Shown piece after piece: positions 8,431 through 17,557 of a stretch of 64,000 bases of DNA. Position 1 is the stretch's first letter. Each line of letters begins with the position of its first letter. Both the position numbers and the translations under genes were made by a program. The notes under the pieces were generated by a model. It searched no databases, had not been told where the DNA came from, and worked only from the letters and a program-made list of their open reading frames with translations. The DNA is from Paraeggerthella hongkongensis (GTDB taxonomy: Bacteria; Actinomycetota; Coriobacteriia; Coriobacteriales; Eggerthellaceae): NCBI RefSeq assembly GCF_003340345.1, contig NZ_PPTQ01000005.1:24312-88311 (forward strand), written 5' to 3'.

Positions 8431-9063
8431 ATGTCCCAGGGTTTTTGCGATGCGCAGCGCGGGAGCGGCGCTCTTGCACCCGCAGGTCGTTCGGCGCGCG
8501 GGCGTCGTGCGGGCGATGCTGCGGTAGAGCTTCTTGTGGACGGTCTGCCCGTACGCTTGACGCGCAAGCGCGTGAAGAACCTCAACCTGCGCATCGCGCG
8601 CACGGGCGGCTGCGTGGAGGTTTCCGCTCCGCTGCATGTGCGCGACCAGGATGTGGAGCGCTTCGTTCGGGAGAAGCGGACGTGGATCGACCAGAAGCGC
8701 GCGCAGGCTGCGTCGTCGCCTGCGGCTCGGGCGGCTCAGGCTTCGCCGGAACAGGTTGCCGCATGGCGAGCCGTGGTGGAGGCGTGCGCTCCGGTGCTAG
8801 TGGAAGCTTGGGAGCCCATCATGGGCGTGAAGGCGGGCAAGCTGGCGTACCGAAACATGACCAGTCGCTGGGGCAGCTGCCAGCCTTCGACGGGCCGCAT
8901 CTGCCTGAACGTGCGCTTGGCGCTGTATCCCCCGGAATGCCTGGAGTACGTGGTGGTTCACGAACTGTGCCATCTTTTGGAACGGGGTCACGGCCCGCGC
9001 TTCAAAGAGCTTATGGATACCTTCATGCCCGATTGGCGCGAACGGCGCGACAAGCTGCAATAA
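8431..9063 (+). CDS. YgjP-like M48-family metallopeptidase (DUF45)
   Basis: 210 residues. The ATG at 8431 follows AGGGAGCC and lies directly after the rsmI stop. The N-terminal half has the YgjP beta-sheet pattern (PVRLTRKRVKNLNLRI, VEVSAPLHV). The C-terminal half holds SRWGSC, LNVRLALYPPECLEYVVVHELCHLLERGHGPRF, giving HELCH plus a downstream His, the zinc site of this family. Its substrate is not established. The longer open frame from 8125 is a shadow of rsmI. Confidence 0.9.
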   Translation: MSQGFCDAQRGSGALAPAGRSARGRRAGDAAVELLVDGLPVRLTRKRVKNLNLRIARTGGCVEVSAPLHVRDQDVERFVREKRTWIDQKRAQAASSPAARAAQASPEQVAAWRAVVEACAPVLVEAWEPIMGVKAGKLAYRNMTSRWGSCQPSTGRICLNVRLALYPPECLEYVVVHELCHLLERGHGPRFKELMDTFMPDWRERRDKLQ

Positions 9064-9171
9064 AGCCTGGTTAGAAGGCAAATTAGTTCGCATGCGATAC
9101 GTTGCCGAACTGTAATGTGCACGTTTGCCGAAGGGTGGGGGCTCCCAAAGTGCCGGTGCTACCATGGCCTT

Positions 9172-10623
9172 ATGGGACAGCAAACGGACAGAGCGAAACA
9201 CCAGGCTGTGGGCGACGATGCGCTTGCCGCGCACGACGGACTGCCGCGCAGGCAGCGAACCGTCGTGCTGTCCATCATGATGGCCGGCACCACTGCCGCG
9301 TGCATTTCCCAAAGCATGATGATAGCGGCGCTGCCCACCATCATGCACGAGTTCGCGGTGAACGCCGCTCTTGGTCAGCTGCTTACCACATCCTACATTT
9401 TCATGCTGGGCCTTATTTCGGCCATGACGGCTTACCTGGTGAATCGCGTTGATGCGAAGAAGCTGTTCGTTGCCGCCATGCTGTGCTTCGTGGCGGGGTG
9501 CGCTGCCGCCCTGTTCGCACCGAACTACCCGCTGCTGCTGGCGTCGCGCTTGTTGCAGGCGGGCGGTGCCGGCATCGCGTTGCCGCTCATTCAGGTGGTG
9601 GCGCTTTCGGTGTATCCGCGCAACGAGTACGGACGCGCTATGGGCCTGGTGGGCTTGATCATCGGGTTCGCGCCGGCTATCGGCCCCACCGTATCGGGCT
9701 TCCTCATAGACTTTTGGGGGTGGCGCTCGGTGTTCATCGTGTTGGGCGCCGTGACCATTGTTGTGATAGCGCTGGCGCTTCCCCTGCTGACCGATGTGAT
9801 GAAGCGCGAAGGGAAGCGCGAGCGTTTCGATGTTCCCTCGGGTCTGCTCTATGCGCTTGGGTTCTGCGCCATCATGGCGGGGACTACGTTCATGGAGGCG
9901 GACGGGAGCTTGAGCGCGCTGCCCGTCCTTGCGCTTGTGAGCGGCGTGGCGGCTTTGGCGGTGTTCGCTCGAAGGCAGGCGCGCATCGATCAGCCCCTTC
10001 TCAAGCTTGCGTGCTTTCGCAACCGAACCTTCGCCGTGGCTACCGGCTTGGTCATGATCGCGCAGATTGCGTTTATGGCAGGGTCGATCATGGTCCCGCT
10101 GTTCGTGCAGGATGTGCAGGGGCTGAGTGCCACGTCGTCCGGCCTGGCCATTCTTCCCGGGGCGTTGCTGCTGGGGGTGCTGAACCCCGTGACGGGCCGG
10201 TTGCTGGATCGATGCGGCCCGCGCCCTTTGATCGTTGTTGGATCCGCGGTGCTGGCTGTTGGGACGCTTGCCTTCGCGGCATGCGATGCCAGTACGCCCG
10301 AGTGGGCGGTGACCGCGCTGTTCGGCGTGCGCACCGTGGGCGTGGCGTGCCTGATGATGCCCATGACGGCGTACGCGTGCGCGGCGCTTCCTGCCGAGGA
10401 CCTGGCTCAAGGAACGGCCATCATCACGTCGTTTCGGCAGATCTTCGGGGCGCTTGCCTCCTCGGTTCTCATCGCCATCATGGCGCAGGCGTCTTCGAAC
10501 GACCTGGGCATCGATGCGTTCGGCTTCGGCGTGAGCTTCGAAGTGCAGGCGGCCGTCATCGTGGCCGGGTTCGTGGCGGGGATGCTCTTGCTTCCGCGCG
10601 GAAAAGCTCGGAAGGCGGCGTAG
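9172..10623 (+). CDS. DHA2-family MFS multidrug efflux transporter
   Basis: 483 residues from ATG 9172, with about 14 hydrophobic segments. Motif A-like (GLISAMTAYLVNRVDAKKLF) and motif C-like (GLIIGFAPAIGPTVSGFLIDFWGWRSVF) sequences match the EmrB/QacA family of drug:H+ antiporters. No Shine-Dalgarno precedes 9172. Instead TG-C-TACCAT (9157-9165) sits 6 bp upstream of the ATG, which would place +1 on the start codon and give a leaderless mRNA. An in-frame ATG at 9115 is the alternative start. No adjacent regulator is seen. Confidence 0.88.
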   Translation: MGQQTDRAKHQAVGDDALAAHDGLPRRQRTVVLSIMMAGTTAACISQSMMIAALPTIMHEFAVNAALGQLLTTSYIFMLGLISAMTAYLVNRVDAKKLFVAAMLCFVAGCAAALFAPNYPLLLASRLLQAGGAGIALPLIQVVALSVYPRNEYGRAMGLVGLIIGFAPAIGPTVSGFLIDFWGWRSVFIVLGAVTIVVIALALPLLTDVMKREGKRERFDVPSGLLYALGFCAIMAGTTFMEADGSLSALPVLALVSGVAALAVFARRQARIDQPLLKLACFRNRTFAVATGLVMIAQIAFMAGSIMVPLFVQDVQGLSATSSGLAILPGALLLGVLNPVTGRLLDRCGPRPLIVVGSAVLAVGTLAFAACDASTPEWAVTALFGVRTVGVACLMMPMTAYACAALPAEDLAQGTAIITSFRQIFGALASSVLIAIMAQASSNDLGIDAFGFGVSFEVQAAVIVAGFVAGMLLLPRGKARKAA

Positions 10624-10668
10624 CGTGCGGCGGCTTGCTTGCTGGTGCGGAAAAGCGGCTCGTTCGTT

Positions 10669-11487
10669 TTAAGCTGCTTGGGGCAGGCTTGCGCTTTGGG
10701 GCGTTGCCGCCTGCTCGCGATCGAGCAGGTAGGCTGCAATGATGTCTGCCGCCTGGCCACGCTGCTGTTCTGGGGAGATCGACGCGGAGCCGTCGCCGTC
10801 TTGCGGGCCGTAGTCGCCGAAACCTGCGTGGTTTCCACCCGCTATCTCCACGGTGGATGACTCGGAAGGCAGAAGCCCCGCGTTTTCTTCGAGTTTCGAG
10901 CGGTTGAGCACCTGGTCGTTCGAGCCGTATACGGAAACGGCTCCCAGGTTGGCGTGCGAAAGGTCGCTCGCGGAGTAGGAGGCCGCCAAAACGACGCCCT
11001 TCATGCTGGGGTCGTCTGCGTGATCGGCAGCGTATTGTGCGGCCATGGATCCGCCGAGGGAGTGACCGCCCACCCACCATGAGGTGATCGCAGGGTATGC
11101 GGCGCGAACGCGGTCGGCTGCGTTGATGTCGAAGAACGCGAAGTTGAACGGCATCTGCACCACCACGGAGAAAACGCCGCGTTCGGCTAGGTCGCGCATG
11201 AGCGGGGCGTAGGCGCTGTACTCGACCTTCGCTCCCGGGTAGAACACCAAGCCGACGCTGGCGTTCGGGTCTCCGAATGCCAGGTACCCGTCGCCCTGCT
11301 CGACGGGAAGCTGCGCGGTGGACGCGAGGTTTTCGTGATGCGCGTCTGCGTCGTGGTAGTACGAGCTGGCGTACACGAGAAAGGCGCCTGCTGCCAAGCA
11401 CGCTGCGACCAGCGCAATCGCTAGGGCGATTGCAAGGCGGCGCGGCCACTTCGCGCGCGATCGGTTTATGTTGTCTTGCGAGGTCAT
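10669..11487 (-). CDS. membrane-anchored alpha/beta hydrolase (Abhydrolase_5 type)
   Basis: 272 residues. The ATG at 11487 opens MTSQDNINRSRAKWPRR, then one transmembrane or signal helix (LAIALAIALVAACLAAGAFLVYA), so the enzyme is extracytoplasmic. The core starts VGLVFYPGAKVEYSAYAPL, the nucleophile elbow is GGHSLGG, the Asp is in VYGSNDQV and the His in GGNHAGFGDYG. The substrate is unknown; this subgroup resembles dienelactone-hydrolase-like esterases. It and the upstream lipase-like gene are both on the minus strand with a 143-bp gap. Confidence 0.82.
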   Translation of the reverse strand: MTSQDNINRSRAKWPRRLAIALAIALVAACLAAGAFLVYASSYYHDADAHHENLASTAQLPVEQGDGYLAFGDPNASVGLVFYPGAKVEYSAYAPLMRDLAERGVFSVVVQMPFNFAFFDINAADRVRAAYPAITSWWVGGHSLGGSMAAQYAADHADDPSMKGVVLAASYSASDLSHANLGAVSVYGSNDQVLNRSKLEENAGLLPSESSTVEIAGGNHAGFGDYGPQDGDGSASISPEQQRGQAADIIAAYLLDREQAATPQSASLPQAA

Positions 11488-11583
11488 AATTCCATGATAG
11501 CAGAGACTTTCTTTGCGTGCCTGAGGCCGTCGTGACATCCAGGAGGGTGAAATGCTGCTGCTTTGCCGGCGACGATGCGTTTG

Positions 11584-11601
11584 CGCGAAACGCGTTTCGC
11601 G
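11584..11601. repeat. perfect 18-bp palindrome between two hydrolase genes
   Basis: CGCGAAACGCGTTTCGCG is fully self-complementary. It lies in the 143-bp gap between the lipase-like and hydrolase genes. It could be an operator or a transcript hairpin; nothing shows which. Confidence 0.45.
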
Positions 11602-11630
11602 TCTTGGTGGGCGGCCGATGGTCCGCCTGC

Positions 11631-12977
11631 TTACGAGGCGACCGCCGTGCGCTTGGCGGGCGCGTCGAACGAGAGGCTGTTGCCGTCGGTGCTTTGCATC
11701 CAAGCGATGTACGTATCGGGGAAGTGCGAGGCCAGAGCCGCGCCGAAGTCCACTCCCAGCAGCGATCCGGCTGCCGCGACGATGCGTGTGGGATTGACCG
11801 GGCTTCCGATCGAGGTCAGCACTTCGTCCATGTTGTTCTCGAACGTATCGATCGACGCCAGCCCCGCCTTGTCGTAGGTCGGCATGATTCCCGTATTGCG
11901 CTGGAATGCCTCTCGCATGCGGTCGAACAGCGTCGAGAACTGGTCGCTGGAAACGCTTGGCAGTGCAACGGTGGTTCCGTATCGCCCGTATCCCCAGGTT
12001 GAAAGCGGAAGCTTCGGCACGATGTCGGATTCGTTCACGATATTGAAGATGTTGTCGTACGCGGGGCTTTGCCGGTCGGATTCGCGCGTGCACCCGGGAG
12101 CTGCGAACGTGTAGGCGTAGATGCCCGAAGCGGGAGCAATCTTGTTCGATGTTTCGCCAAGGTTGTTCAGCCTTGCGGCCAGCAGGTTCGCGATGGCCCC
12201 TCCGCGACTGTGGCCGGTGATCAGAATGCGGGTGCGTTCCGGGCTTGCTCCTATTTCGTGCGCGTAGCGGGCGAGCGCGCGTTCCACTTCGGTTTCGGCT
12301 TTTCCGAACCCGTGGTGGTCGTCGCTGTCTCCCTGTGCATCGTGCAGGTTGAAGTTGCTGATCCATTCGATGCCGTAGCTTCCGCGCACGCCCACGAACA
12401 CCAGCGTGAGGGGCGTTCCTCCTTGCGGGTCGGGAATGGTTTTGCTGGCGAAGGTGTAGGCGGCAACGTCGTGGGATCCTATGAAAAGCGCTCCCAGCTC
12501 GTCAAGGATGTTGCTGCGCAGCGCGTAGGATTCCGTGCGCACGTCGGCGAAGCCCAGGGCCCAAAGCGATTGCTCGGCGTAGGGGGCCGCTCCTTCGACA
12601 TTGCTGTAGTATTGCGATTCCGAATTGCACACCGCTGCGAGCACTGCGCAAGCCGTGGCTAGATCGTGGTGGTAGGAATCGGCATCTTGAAGCAACCAGG
12701 AGTCGTTGAAGACCAAGTTCGTTGACGTCCGTCCCGCAAAGTTCGATGGATTGCTTGCCGTTACGGCCTCGCTGCAGTATTCGGCCGTGATGGTCTTGCC
12801 TGTTGCCGAGGGGGTCGGTGCAGGCGCAGACGCTTCGGCGGTCACGCGTGCCGTGGGCACAATGCCCATCGTGGCGCCCAGATAGCGAAGGGGAATCAGG
12901 AACATTCCCAAGAACATAAGACTGACGAAGATGGCCGCGGCGGTGGACGCGACGCGGCGTGCGGGCGTGGTGCGCAT
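11631..12977 (-). CDS. exported class 3 lipase-like protein
   Basis: 448 residues. An N-terminal membrane or signal segment (AAAIFVSLMFLGMFLIPLRYLGATMGI) is followed by a Thr/Ser/Pro-rich linker. The core has the Lipase_3 arrangement: VFVGVRGS (oxyanion strand), ILITGHSRGGAIANLLAARL (nucleophile Ser), YTFAAPGC, VNESDIVPKLP (acid) and a C-terminal ASHFPDTYI giving the His. It would act on the outer face of the membrane. The lipid or ester substrate cannot be inferred. Confidence 0.82.
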   Translation of the reverse strand: MRTTPARRVASTAAAIFVSLMFLGMFLIPLRYLGATMGIVPTARVTAEASAPAPTPSATGKTITAEYCSEAVTASNPSNFAGRTSTNLVFNDSWLLQDADSYHHDLATACAVLAAVCNSESQYYSNVEGAAPYAEQSLWALGFADVRTESYALRSNILDELGALFIGSHDVAAYTFASKTIPDPQGGTPLTLVFVGVRGSYGIEWISNFNLHDAQGDSDDHHGFGKAETEVERALARYAHEIGASPERTRILITGHSRGGAIANLLAARLNNLGETSNKIAPASGIYAYTFAAPGCTRESDRQSPAYDNIFNIVNESDIVPKLPLSTWGYGRYGTTVALPSVSSDQFSTLFDRMREAFQRNTGIMPTYDKAGLASIDTFENNMDEVLTSIGSPVNPTRIVAAAGSLLGVDFGAALASHFPDTYIAWMQSTDGNSLSFDAPAKRTAVAS

Positions 12978-13133
12978 GGGCCTCCTGTCAATGCGAACGG
13001 CGCGGCTGCTTGCGAGAGGCTTCAGTATAGGGGCAGCCTTGCAAACAGCCGCGCGTCTTCACGCAAAGAAGACCTTTCCGGCGCACGTTGTTAACTTTCC
13101 TTAAGGTTTCGCGCGCCTCACGTGCGGTTGAAG

Positions 13134-13961
13134 CTAGAACGACGTCCAACCGCCGTCGGTTGCGACGACTTCGCCGGTCATGTGAGAGGCATCGTCCGAG
13201 GCTAAGAACAGGATCGAGGCGGCTTGCTCTTCGGCTTCGGCATCTCGTTTCAGCATGGACTCGGTCTTTTGCCCGGCCATCGATGCGGCGTCGGCCGGAT
13301 CAGCCCCAGCGGCTACGGCCGCCTGCTGCTTCTCCATCACGTATGCGTACGCCTCTTCGACCATGGGCGTGGCGGTTCCGGCGGGATTGACCGAGTTGAC
13401 GCGCACGCCGTAGCGTGCGTAATCCAGCGCGAGGTTCTTGGTCAGGCCGTTGACGGCGTGCTTCGATGCAACGTAGGCGGGGTTGCCCGGCAAGCCGGTC
13501 ATGCCGGCGATGGACGCTACGTTGACGATGGACCCGCCGTCGCCCTGCGCGATGAACTGCCGAAGCTCGTGCTTTGCGCAGAAAAACACCGTGTAGAGGT
13601 TGTTCGCCATGGTGTAGTCCATCTGCTCCTTGGTCAGCTCGTGCACGTTGTCGGGCTGGCCCATCACGCCGGCGTTGTTCACGGCGATGTCCAGACGTCC
13701 GAACGCTTCGACCGTTCTGGCCACCATAGCCTGGGCGTTCTCTTCTATGGAGAGGTCGAGGGGCAGGAACAGCGCATCGGGAGCTACGGCGCGAACCTCG
13801 GCAAGCGTTTTCTCGCCCTCGTCTTCAAGGCGGTCGACCAGCACGAGCTTCGCTCCTTCTGCGGCTGCGCGCAGAGCGGTGGCACGTCCGATGCCACGCG
13901 CGGCTCCGGTTATGATCATGACTTTTCCGTTGAAACGGCCTTCGTACGCCTGCTTTGCCAT
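13134..13961 (-). CDS. short-chain dehydrogenase/reductase
   Basis: 275 residues. The ATG at 13961 follows AGGAGGCATCTC, a strong Shine-Dalgarno. The Rossmann motif is TGAARGIG, with NNAG, the catalytic Ser in VNVASIAGMTG and Tyr/Lys in YVASKHA. The C-terminus GEVVATDGGWTSF is classical. Substrate and direction are unknown; Coriobacteriia carry many SDRs acting on steroids and plant compounds. The frame remains open upstream through a 21-bp repeat tract, but the strong RBS fixes the start. Confidence 0.92.
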   Translation of the reverse strand: MAKQAYEGRFNGKVMIITGAARGIGRATALRAAAEGAKLVLVDRLEDEGEKTLAEVRAVAPDALFLPLDLSIEENAQAMVARTVEAFGRLDIAVNNAGVMGQPDNVHELTKEQMDYTMANNLYTVFFCAKHELRQFIAQGDGGSIVNVASIAGMTGLPGNPAYVASKHAVNGLTKNLALDYARYGVRVNSVNPAGTATPMVEEAYAYVMEKQQAAVAAGADPADAASMAGQKTESMLKRDAEAEEQAASILFLASDDASHMTGEVVATDGGWTSF

Positions 13962-14108
13962 GAGATGCCTCCTTCGAGAGCGGGTTGGCGCGCTTCGCGG
14001 AAAACGGCGCGAAGCGACACTTCCAGCGTACGCTTTCGGCGATTGGGTTTGAAGGGGTTTCCGCAAAAAGCGCCGCCCCATGCGTTTTCGGCTTGCGCGG
14101 TTGGCGTC

Positions 14109-14234
14109 TGTAGCGGTTTGCGATACGACTGCAGCGGTTTGCGCGGCGCTTGCGGCAGTTTGCGTGACGCCCGCAACGGCTTGCGTGATGCCTGCGGCGA
14201 CTTGCGCGCTGTCGCTGCCAGCTTGCGCTCGCGA
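14109..14234. repeat. six degenerate 21-bp tandem repeats
   Basis: Six consecutive 21-bp units share the core GCGGTTTGCG with variation in the last third. The period equals seven codons, so the reverse strand reads as heptads (QVAAGIT, QAVAGVT, QTAASAA) in frame with the SDR gene. They lie upstream of that gene's start and are probably not translated. Confidence 0.75.
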
Positions 14235-14432
14235 AATCGCGTTTGCTGGCAGGTTTTGACGGTTGGAGGTTGTTGTTTCGGGCTTGCGGAAGCAACCTAA
14301 GTGCCAAGCGTATTGATGCACCGCTTTGAGCTGGGGAAACGAAAAGCGTGTCGATTAGTGCCGAGGCTGTGCGTCCGTGTAGCAACCTCAAACCGTCAAA
14401 ACCTGCCAAGAATCGCAAGTTTTCGAGCGCAA
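14222..14432. repeat. 210-bp element with 50-bp inverted arms, copy 1
   Basis: The left arm (14222-14273) contains GGCAGGTTTTGACGGTT. The right arm (14383-14432) is its reverse complement, with AACCGTCAAAACCTGCC. The arms are about 50 bp and the spacer is 109 bp. The same arms in the same orientation and at nearly the same distance recur at 53905-54115 with an unrelated spacer. Left and right arms have diverged here at the outer end (GCGAAATCGCG versus its partner). Confidence 0.8.
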
Positions 14433-14829
14433 CCCCCCTCCGCACGGGGCGCCGCAGCCCGCCCTGCGGACGCACGCAACAACGCAGCCGAACCCCCCCC
14501 GCATGGGGCGCTGCAGCCGAGCGCAACCCGCCGCACGGACGCACGGGAGCCGCAGTCCGCCATGCGGACGCACGGGGTGCCGCATCCCTCCTAACGTGCG
14601 CCCCCCATCCCGCGCCCGCGCATTTACGCGCGGGATCGTCGTGCCGTGCGTTTTCGACGTGCTTTGCGGCGGCGTCAAGCGACCGTGTTAAAATAACCAG
14701 TTGCTGTTGCGCCGCAGCCTTGCTTGCGCAGACGGCACATGCAGGCGCCCGCATCATCCGCGGAGCGCGCCGACCATCCGGCCGACGAGGCATCATGCGC
14801 CACGCGGCCCCGAGAACAAAGGAAGCACC
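14433..14829. other. non-coding GC-rich spacer before metG
   Basis: 14440-14600 is a low-complexity tract of degenerate GCGGACGCACG and CGCAACCCGCC words. CCCGCGC (14615-14621) and GCGCGGG (14628-14634) make a 7-bp hairpin without a T-run. A possible metG promoter has -10 TAAAAT at 14689-14694 and a weak TTGCGG upstream. No T-box or SAM riboswitch features were recognised. Confidence 0.5.
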
Positions 14830-16410
14830 ATGCCAAAGGGAACCTACTCGTTCACCACTCCGATCTACTACGTAAACGCAGCCCCGCATCTGGGCACGGC
14901 CTACGCTACCATCGCGCCGGACACCGTTGCGCGCTATCAGCGCATGAACGGCTACGACGTGGCGTTCGTGACGGGCATGGACGAGCATGGCCAGAAGGTG
15001 GCCGATACGGCGGCGGCCAAGGGCATGACCCCGCAGGACTGGTGCGACTCCATGGAGCCGGCGTTTCGCGATGCATGGGATATGCTGGATATCACGTACA
15101 CCGATTTCGTGCGCACCACCGAGCCGCGCCATGCGCGTTCCGTCAAGAAGTTTTGGCAGGAGCTTTTCGACAAGGGCTGGTGCTACAAGGGCAGCTACGA
15201 GGGCTGGTACTGCGTGCACGAGGAGACGTACTACGCCGAGAGCGACCTTGAGAAGAATGAGGAAGGCGCGTTCGTCTGCCCCGACTGCAAGCGCCCCGTG
15301 CAGAAGGCGGGCGGCGAAGAGAACTGGTTCTTCAAGCTGTCCGAATTCCAGGAGCCGCTGCTCAAGTTCTACGAGGAGCATCCGGATTTCATCCGCCCCG
15401 AAACGCGCAGGAACGAGATCGTGTCGTTCGTGGCCGGCGGCCTGAAAGACCTGTCCATCAGCCGTTCCACGTTCGATTGGGGCGTGCCGCTGCCGTTTGA
15501 CGAAAGCCACGTGGCGTACGTGTGGGCCGACGCGCTGATCGCGTACCTTACGGGCATCGGGTACGCCGACGACGAACGCTCCGACGAGTTCGAGCAGCGC
15601 TGGCCCATGCAGTACCATTTCGTGGGCAAGGACATCACGCGATTCCACTGCGTGATCTGGCCCGCCATGCTCATGGCCGCAGGACTGCCCATCACGCATA
15701 CCGTGTTCGGGCACGGCTTCCTGCTGACCAAGGGCGAGAAGATGTCGAAGTCTCGCGGCAACGCCCTCAAGCCGGCCGATCTGGTAAAGGTGTTCGGTGT
15801 GGACGCGTACCGCTACTATTTCATGAGCGACGTCCAGTTCGGCAGCGACGGCTCCATTTCCATGGAGCGCATGGTGCAGGTGTACAACGCCGATCTGGCG
15901 AATACGTGGGGCAACCTGTGCAGCCGCGTGTTCAACATGACGAAGAAGTACTTCGACTCGAAGGTTCCGGAGGTGCCGGCGTTTGCCGCGGAAAACCCGC
16001 TGCGCGAGATCTCCGACGAGCTGTATGCCGAATACGACGCGTGCATGTCCCAGGTTGACTTCACCGGTGCGGCGGCTGCGGTGCAGAAGCTTGCCGGTCG
16101 CGTGAACCTGTACGTGGAGGAGTCCGCGCCGTGGAACCTGGCGAAGTCCGAAGAGACGGCTGACCAGCTGAAAGCCGTTATCTACAATGCGCTCGAGGCC
16201 ATTCGCATCATCGCGCTGTACATGGCTCCGTTCATGCCGAACACGTCGGCCGAGGTGTTCCGTCGCTTGAGCTTGGGCGACATCACGGCCGTGACCGACA
16301 TCGAAGCTGCTACGGCATGGGGCCAGCTTCCCGCCGGCAACCAGGTGGAGATCGGCGATCCGCTGTTCCCGCGCTTGGATATGGACTCTATCGATCTGAA
16401 TATGGAATAA
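14830..16410 (+). CDS. metG: methionyl-tRNA synthetase
   Basis: 526 residues; the ATG at 14830 follows AAAGGAAG. The class I signature is present as HLGTAYAT (HIGH-like) near residue 19 and KMSKS near residue 303. The connective-peptide zinc knuckle retains one CPDC pair, and the anticodon-binding domain is at the C-terminus without a tRNA-binding extension, so this is the short MetG type. It charges initiator and elongator tRNA-Met. It is followed by tatD and rsmA as in many bacteria. Confidence 0.96.
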   Translation: MPKGTYSFTTPIYYVNAAPHLGTAYATIAPDTVARYQRMNGYDVAFVTGMDEHGQKVADTAAAKGMTPQDWCDSMEPAFRDAWDMLDITYTDFVRTTEPRHARSVKKFWQELFDKGWCYKGSYEGWYCVHEETYYAESDLEKNEEGAFVCPDCKRPVQKAGGEENWFFKLSEFQEPLLKFYEEHPDFIRPETRRNEIVSFVAGGLKDLSISRSTFDWGVPLPFDESHVAYVWADALIAYLTGIGYADDERSDEFEQRWPMQYHFVGKDITRFHCVIWPAMLMAAGLPITHTVFGHGFLLTKGEKMSKSRGNALKPADLVKVFGVDAYRYYFMSDVQFGSDGSISMERMVQVYNADLANTWGNLCSRVFNMTKKYFDSKVPEVPAFAAENPLREISDELYAEYDACMSQVDFTGAAAAVQKLAGRVNLYVEESAPWNLAKSEETADQLKAVIYNALEAIRIIALYMAPFMPNTSAEVFRRLSLGDITAVTDIEAATAWGQLPAGNQVEIGDPLFPRLDMDSIDLNME

Positions 16411-16447
16411 GCGCGTTTCGCCGGCCGCCGGGTCGGCGGAACCACCC

Positions 16448-16502
16448 GACGCTGCGGTACGTTCTCGCACGAAGATCACGCGCGGGAGCGTACCTCGCTG
16501 AC
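16448..16502. repeat. intra-operon hairpin element, copy A
   Basis: GACGCTGCGG opens the element and CCTCGCTGAC closes it, around a stem in which GGTACG pairs with CGTACC. The same opening and closing decamers enclose a longer hairpin at 51043-51160 between nrdD and nrdG. Both lie between genes of an operon, on the coding strand. Confidence 0.65.
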
Positions 16503-16537
16503 CTGGGGAGAACCTGCAAGAAAGAAAGGGCCTGCCC

Positions 16538-17557
16538 ATGACCGACGAACGACAAGAACCCGTTTTCGATGACCCGCTGTTTCGCCAGAAGCGCAAGCAT
16601 GGAACGTACCGCGTGGTAGAGGCGCCGCAGCTGGAGGCCGAGGTGGCCGATACGCACGTGCATTTGCAGCTGTTGCCCGACCCGTCGCTTGCGATCGCGC
16701 GCTGCGCCGCGCACAAGGTGGGCTTCCTTTGCACGATCGTTGATGCGTTCGAGGACGGGTCGACCACGTTCGATCGTCTGAATTCGTGGCGCTTCGAAGC
16801 GGCTGCCGCTGCGAAGCGTTTCACGGGATGGACTTGAAGCGATCCGTTTCCGCGCGTGCCGCGGATTCGCATTGCAACGGGATGCCATCCCCATAACGCG
16901 CGGTACTACGACGACGGGTTGGAAGCCGATCTGCGCGCGCGACTGGCCGATCCTCGCGTGTGCGCCGTCGGCGAGATAGGGCTGGACTTCCATTACGATT
17001 TCTCGCCGCGCGAAGATCAGCGTCGTGCGTTTCGCCGTCAGGTTCGCCTGGCGAAAGAGGCGGGGCTTCCCGTTGTGCTGCACGTGCGCGAGGCTCACGA
17101 CGAGGCGCTTGCCCTCATGCGCGAAGAGGGCTTCCCTGCGGCGGGGACGCTGCTCCACTGCTTCAATTTGGGGTGGGACGTGCTGGAGCCGTGGGTCGAA
17201 GAGGGGTGCTATGTGGCCTTTGGCGGGCCGCTCACGTTCAAGAACGCCGACGACGTGCGCGATGCCGCCTCTCGCGTTCCTGAGAATCGCCTGGTTACCG
17301 AAACGGACGCTCCGTACATGACGCCTGAGCCCATGCGCGGCATGACCTGCGGTCCCGAGCACGTCATCTTCACCGCAGAGCGCATGGCGCAGGTGCGCGG
17401 GTGCGAACCGGGGCAAGACCGCGCGACGCTTCTCGAGCGCATGATGGAAAACGCGCGCGATCTGCTGGATCGCCCTGCAACGGCGTGGCAGAAGGCGGCG
17501 TCCGAAGCTCGAGCAGCCGGTTCCGCAGGCGCCGCCTCGTCGCGCGAAGGGCTGTGA
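16538..17557 (+). pseudogene. tatD: TatD-family metal-dependent hydrolase interrupted by an in-frame TGA
   Basis: Codons 1-99 and the following 240 codons lie in the same frame, separated only by TGA at 16835-16837. The N-terminal part has the metal ligands ADTHVH. The C-terminal part has VGEIGLDFHYDFSPREDQ, PVVLHVRE, LHCFNLG and LVTETDAPYMTP, so every TatD metal and catalytic motif is intact. The TGA falls in a poorly conserved helix-loop before RIRIATGCHPHNARYY. The simplest reading is a nonsense mutation (TGG to TGA) or a sequencing error. A small hairpin (TCCGCG, loop CGTGC, CGCGGA) follows 11 nt after the TGA, so recoding was considered, but a selenocysteine there has no family precedent known to me. 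Confidence 0.8.

Noticed and set aside
13962..14321. N-terminal extension of the SDR through heptad-like repeats
   Set aside because: In frame by chance of the 21-bp period; the strong Shine-Dalgarno at 13961 and SDR family length set the start.
16835..16860. Selenocysteine insertion in TatD
   Set aside because: A small hairpin follows the TGA, but the position is not catalytic, no selenoprotein TatD is known to me, and no sel genes are in the window.
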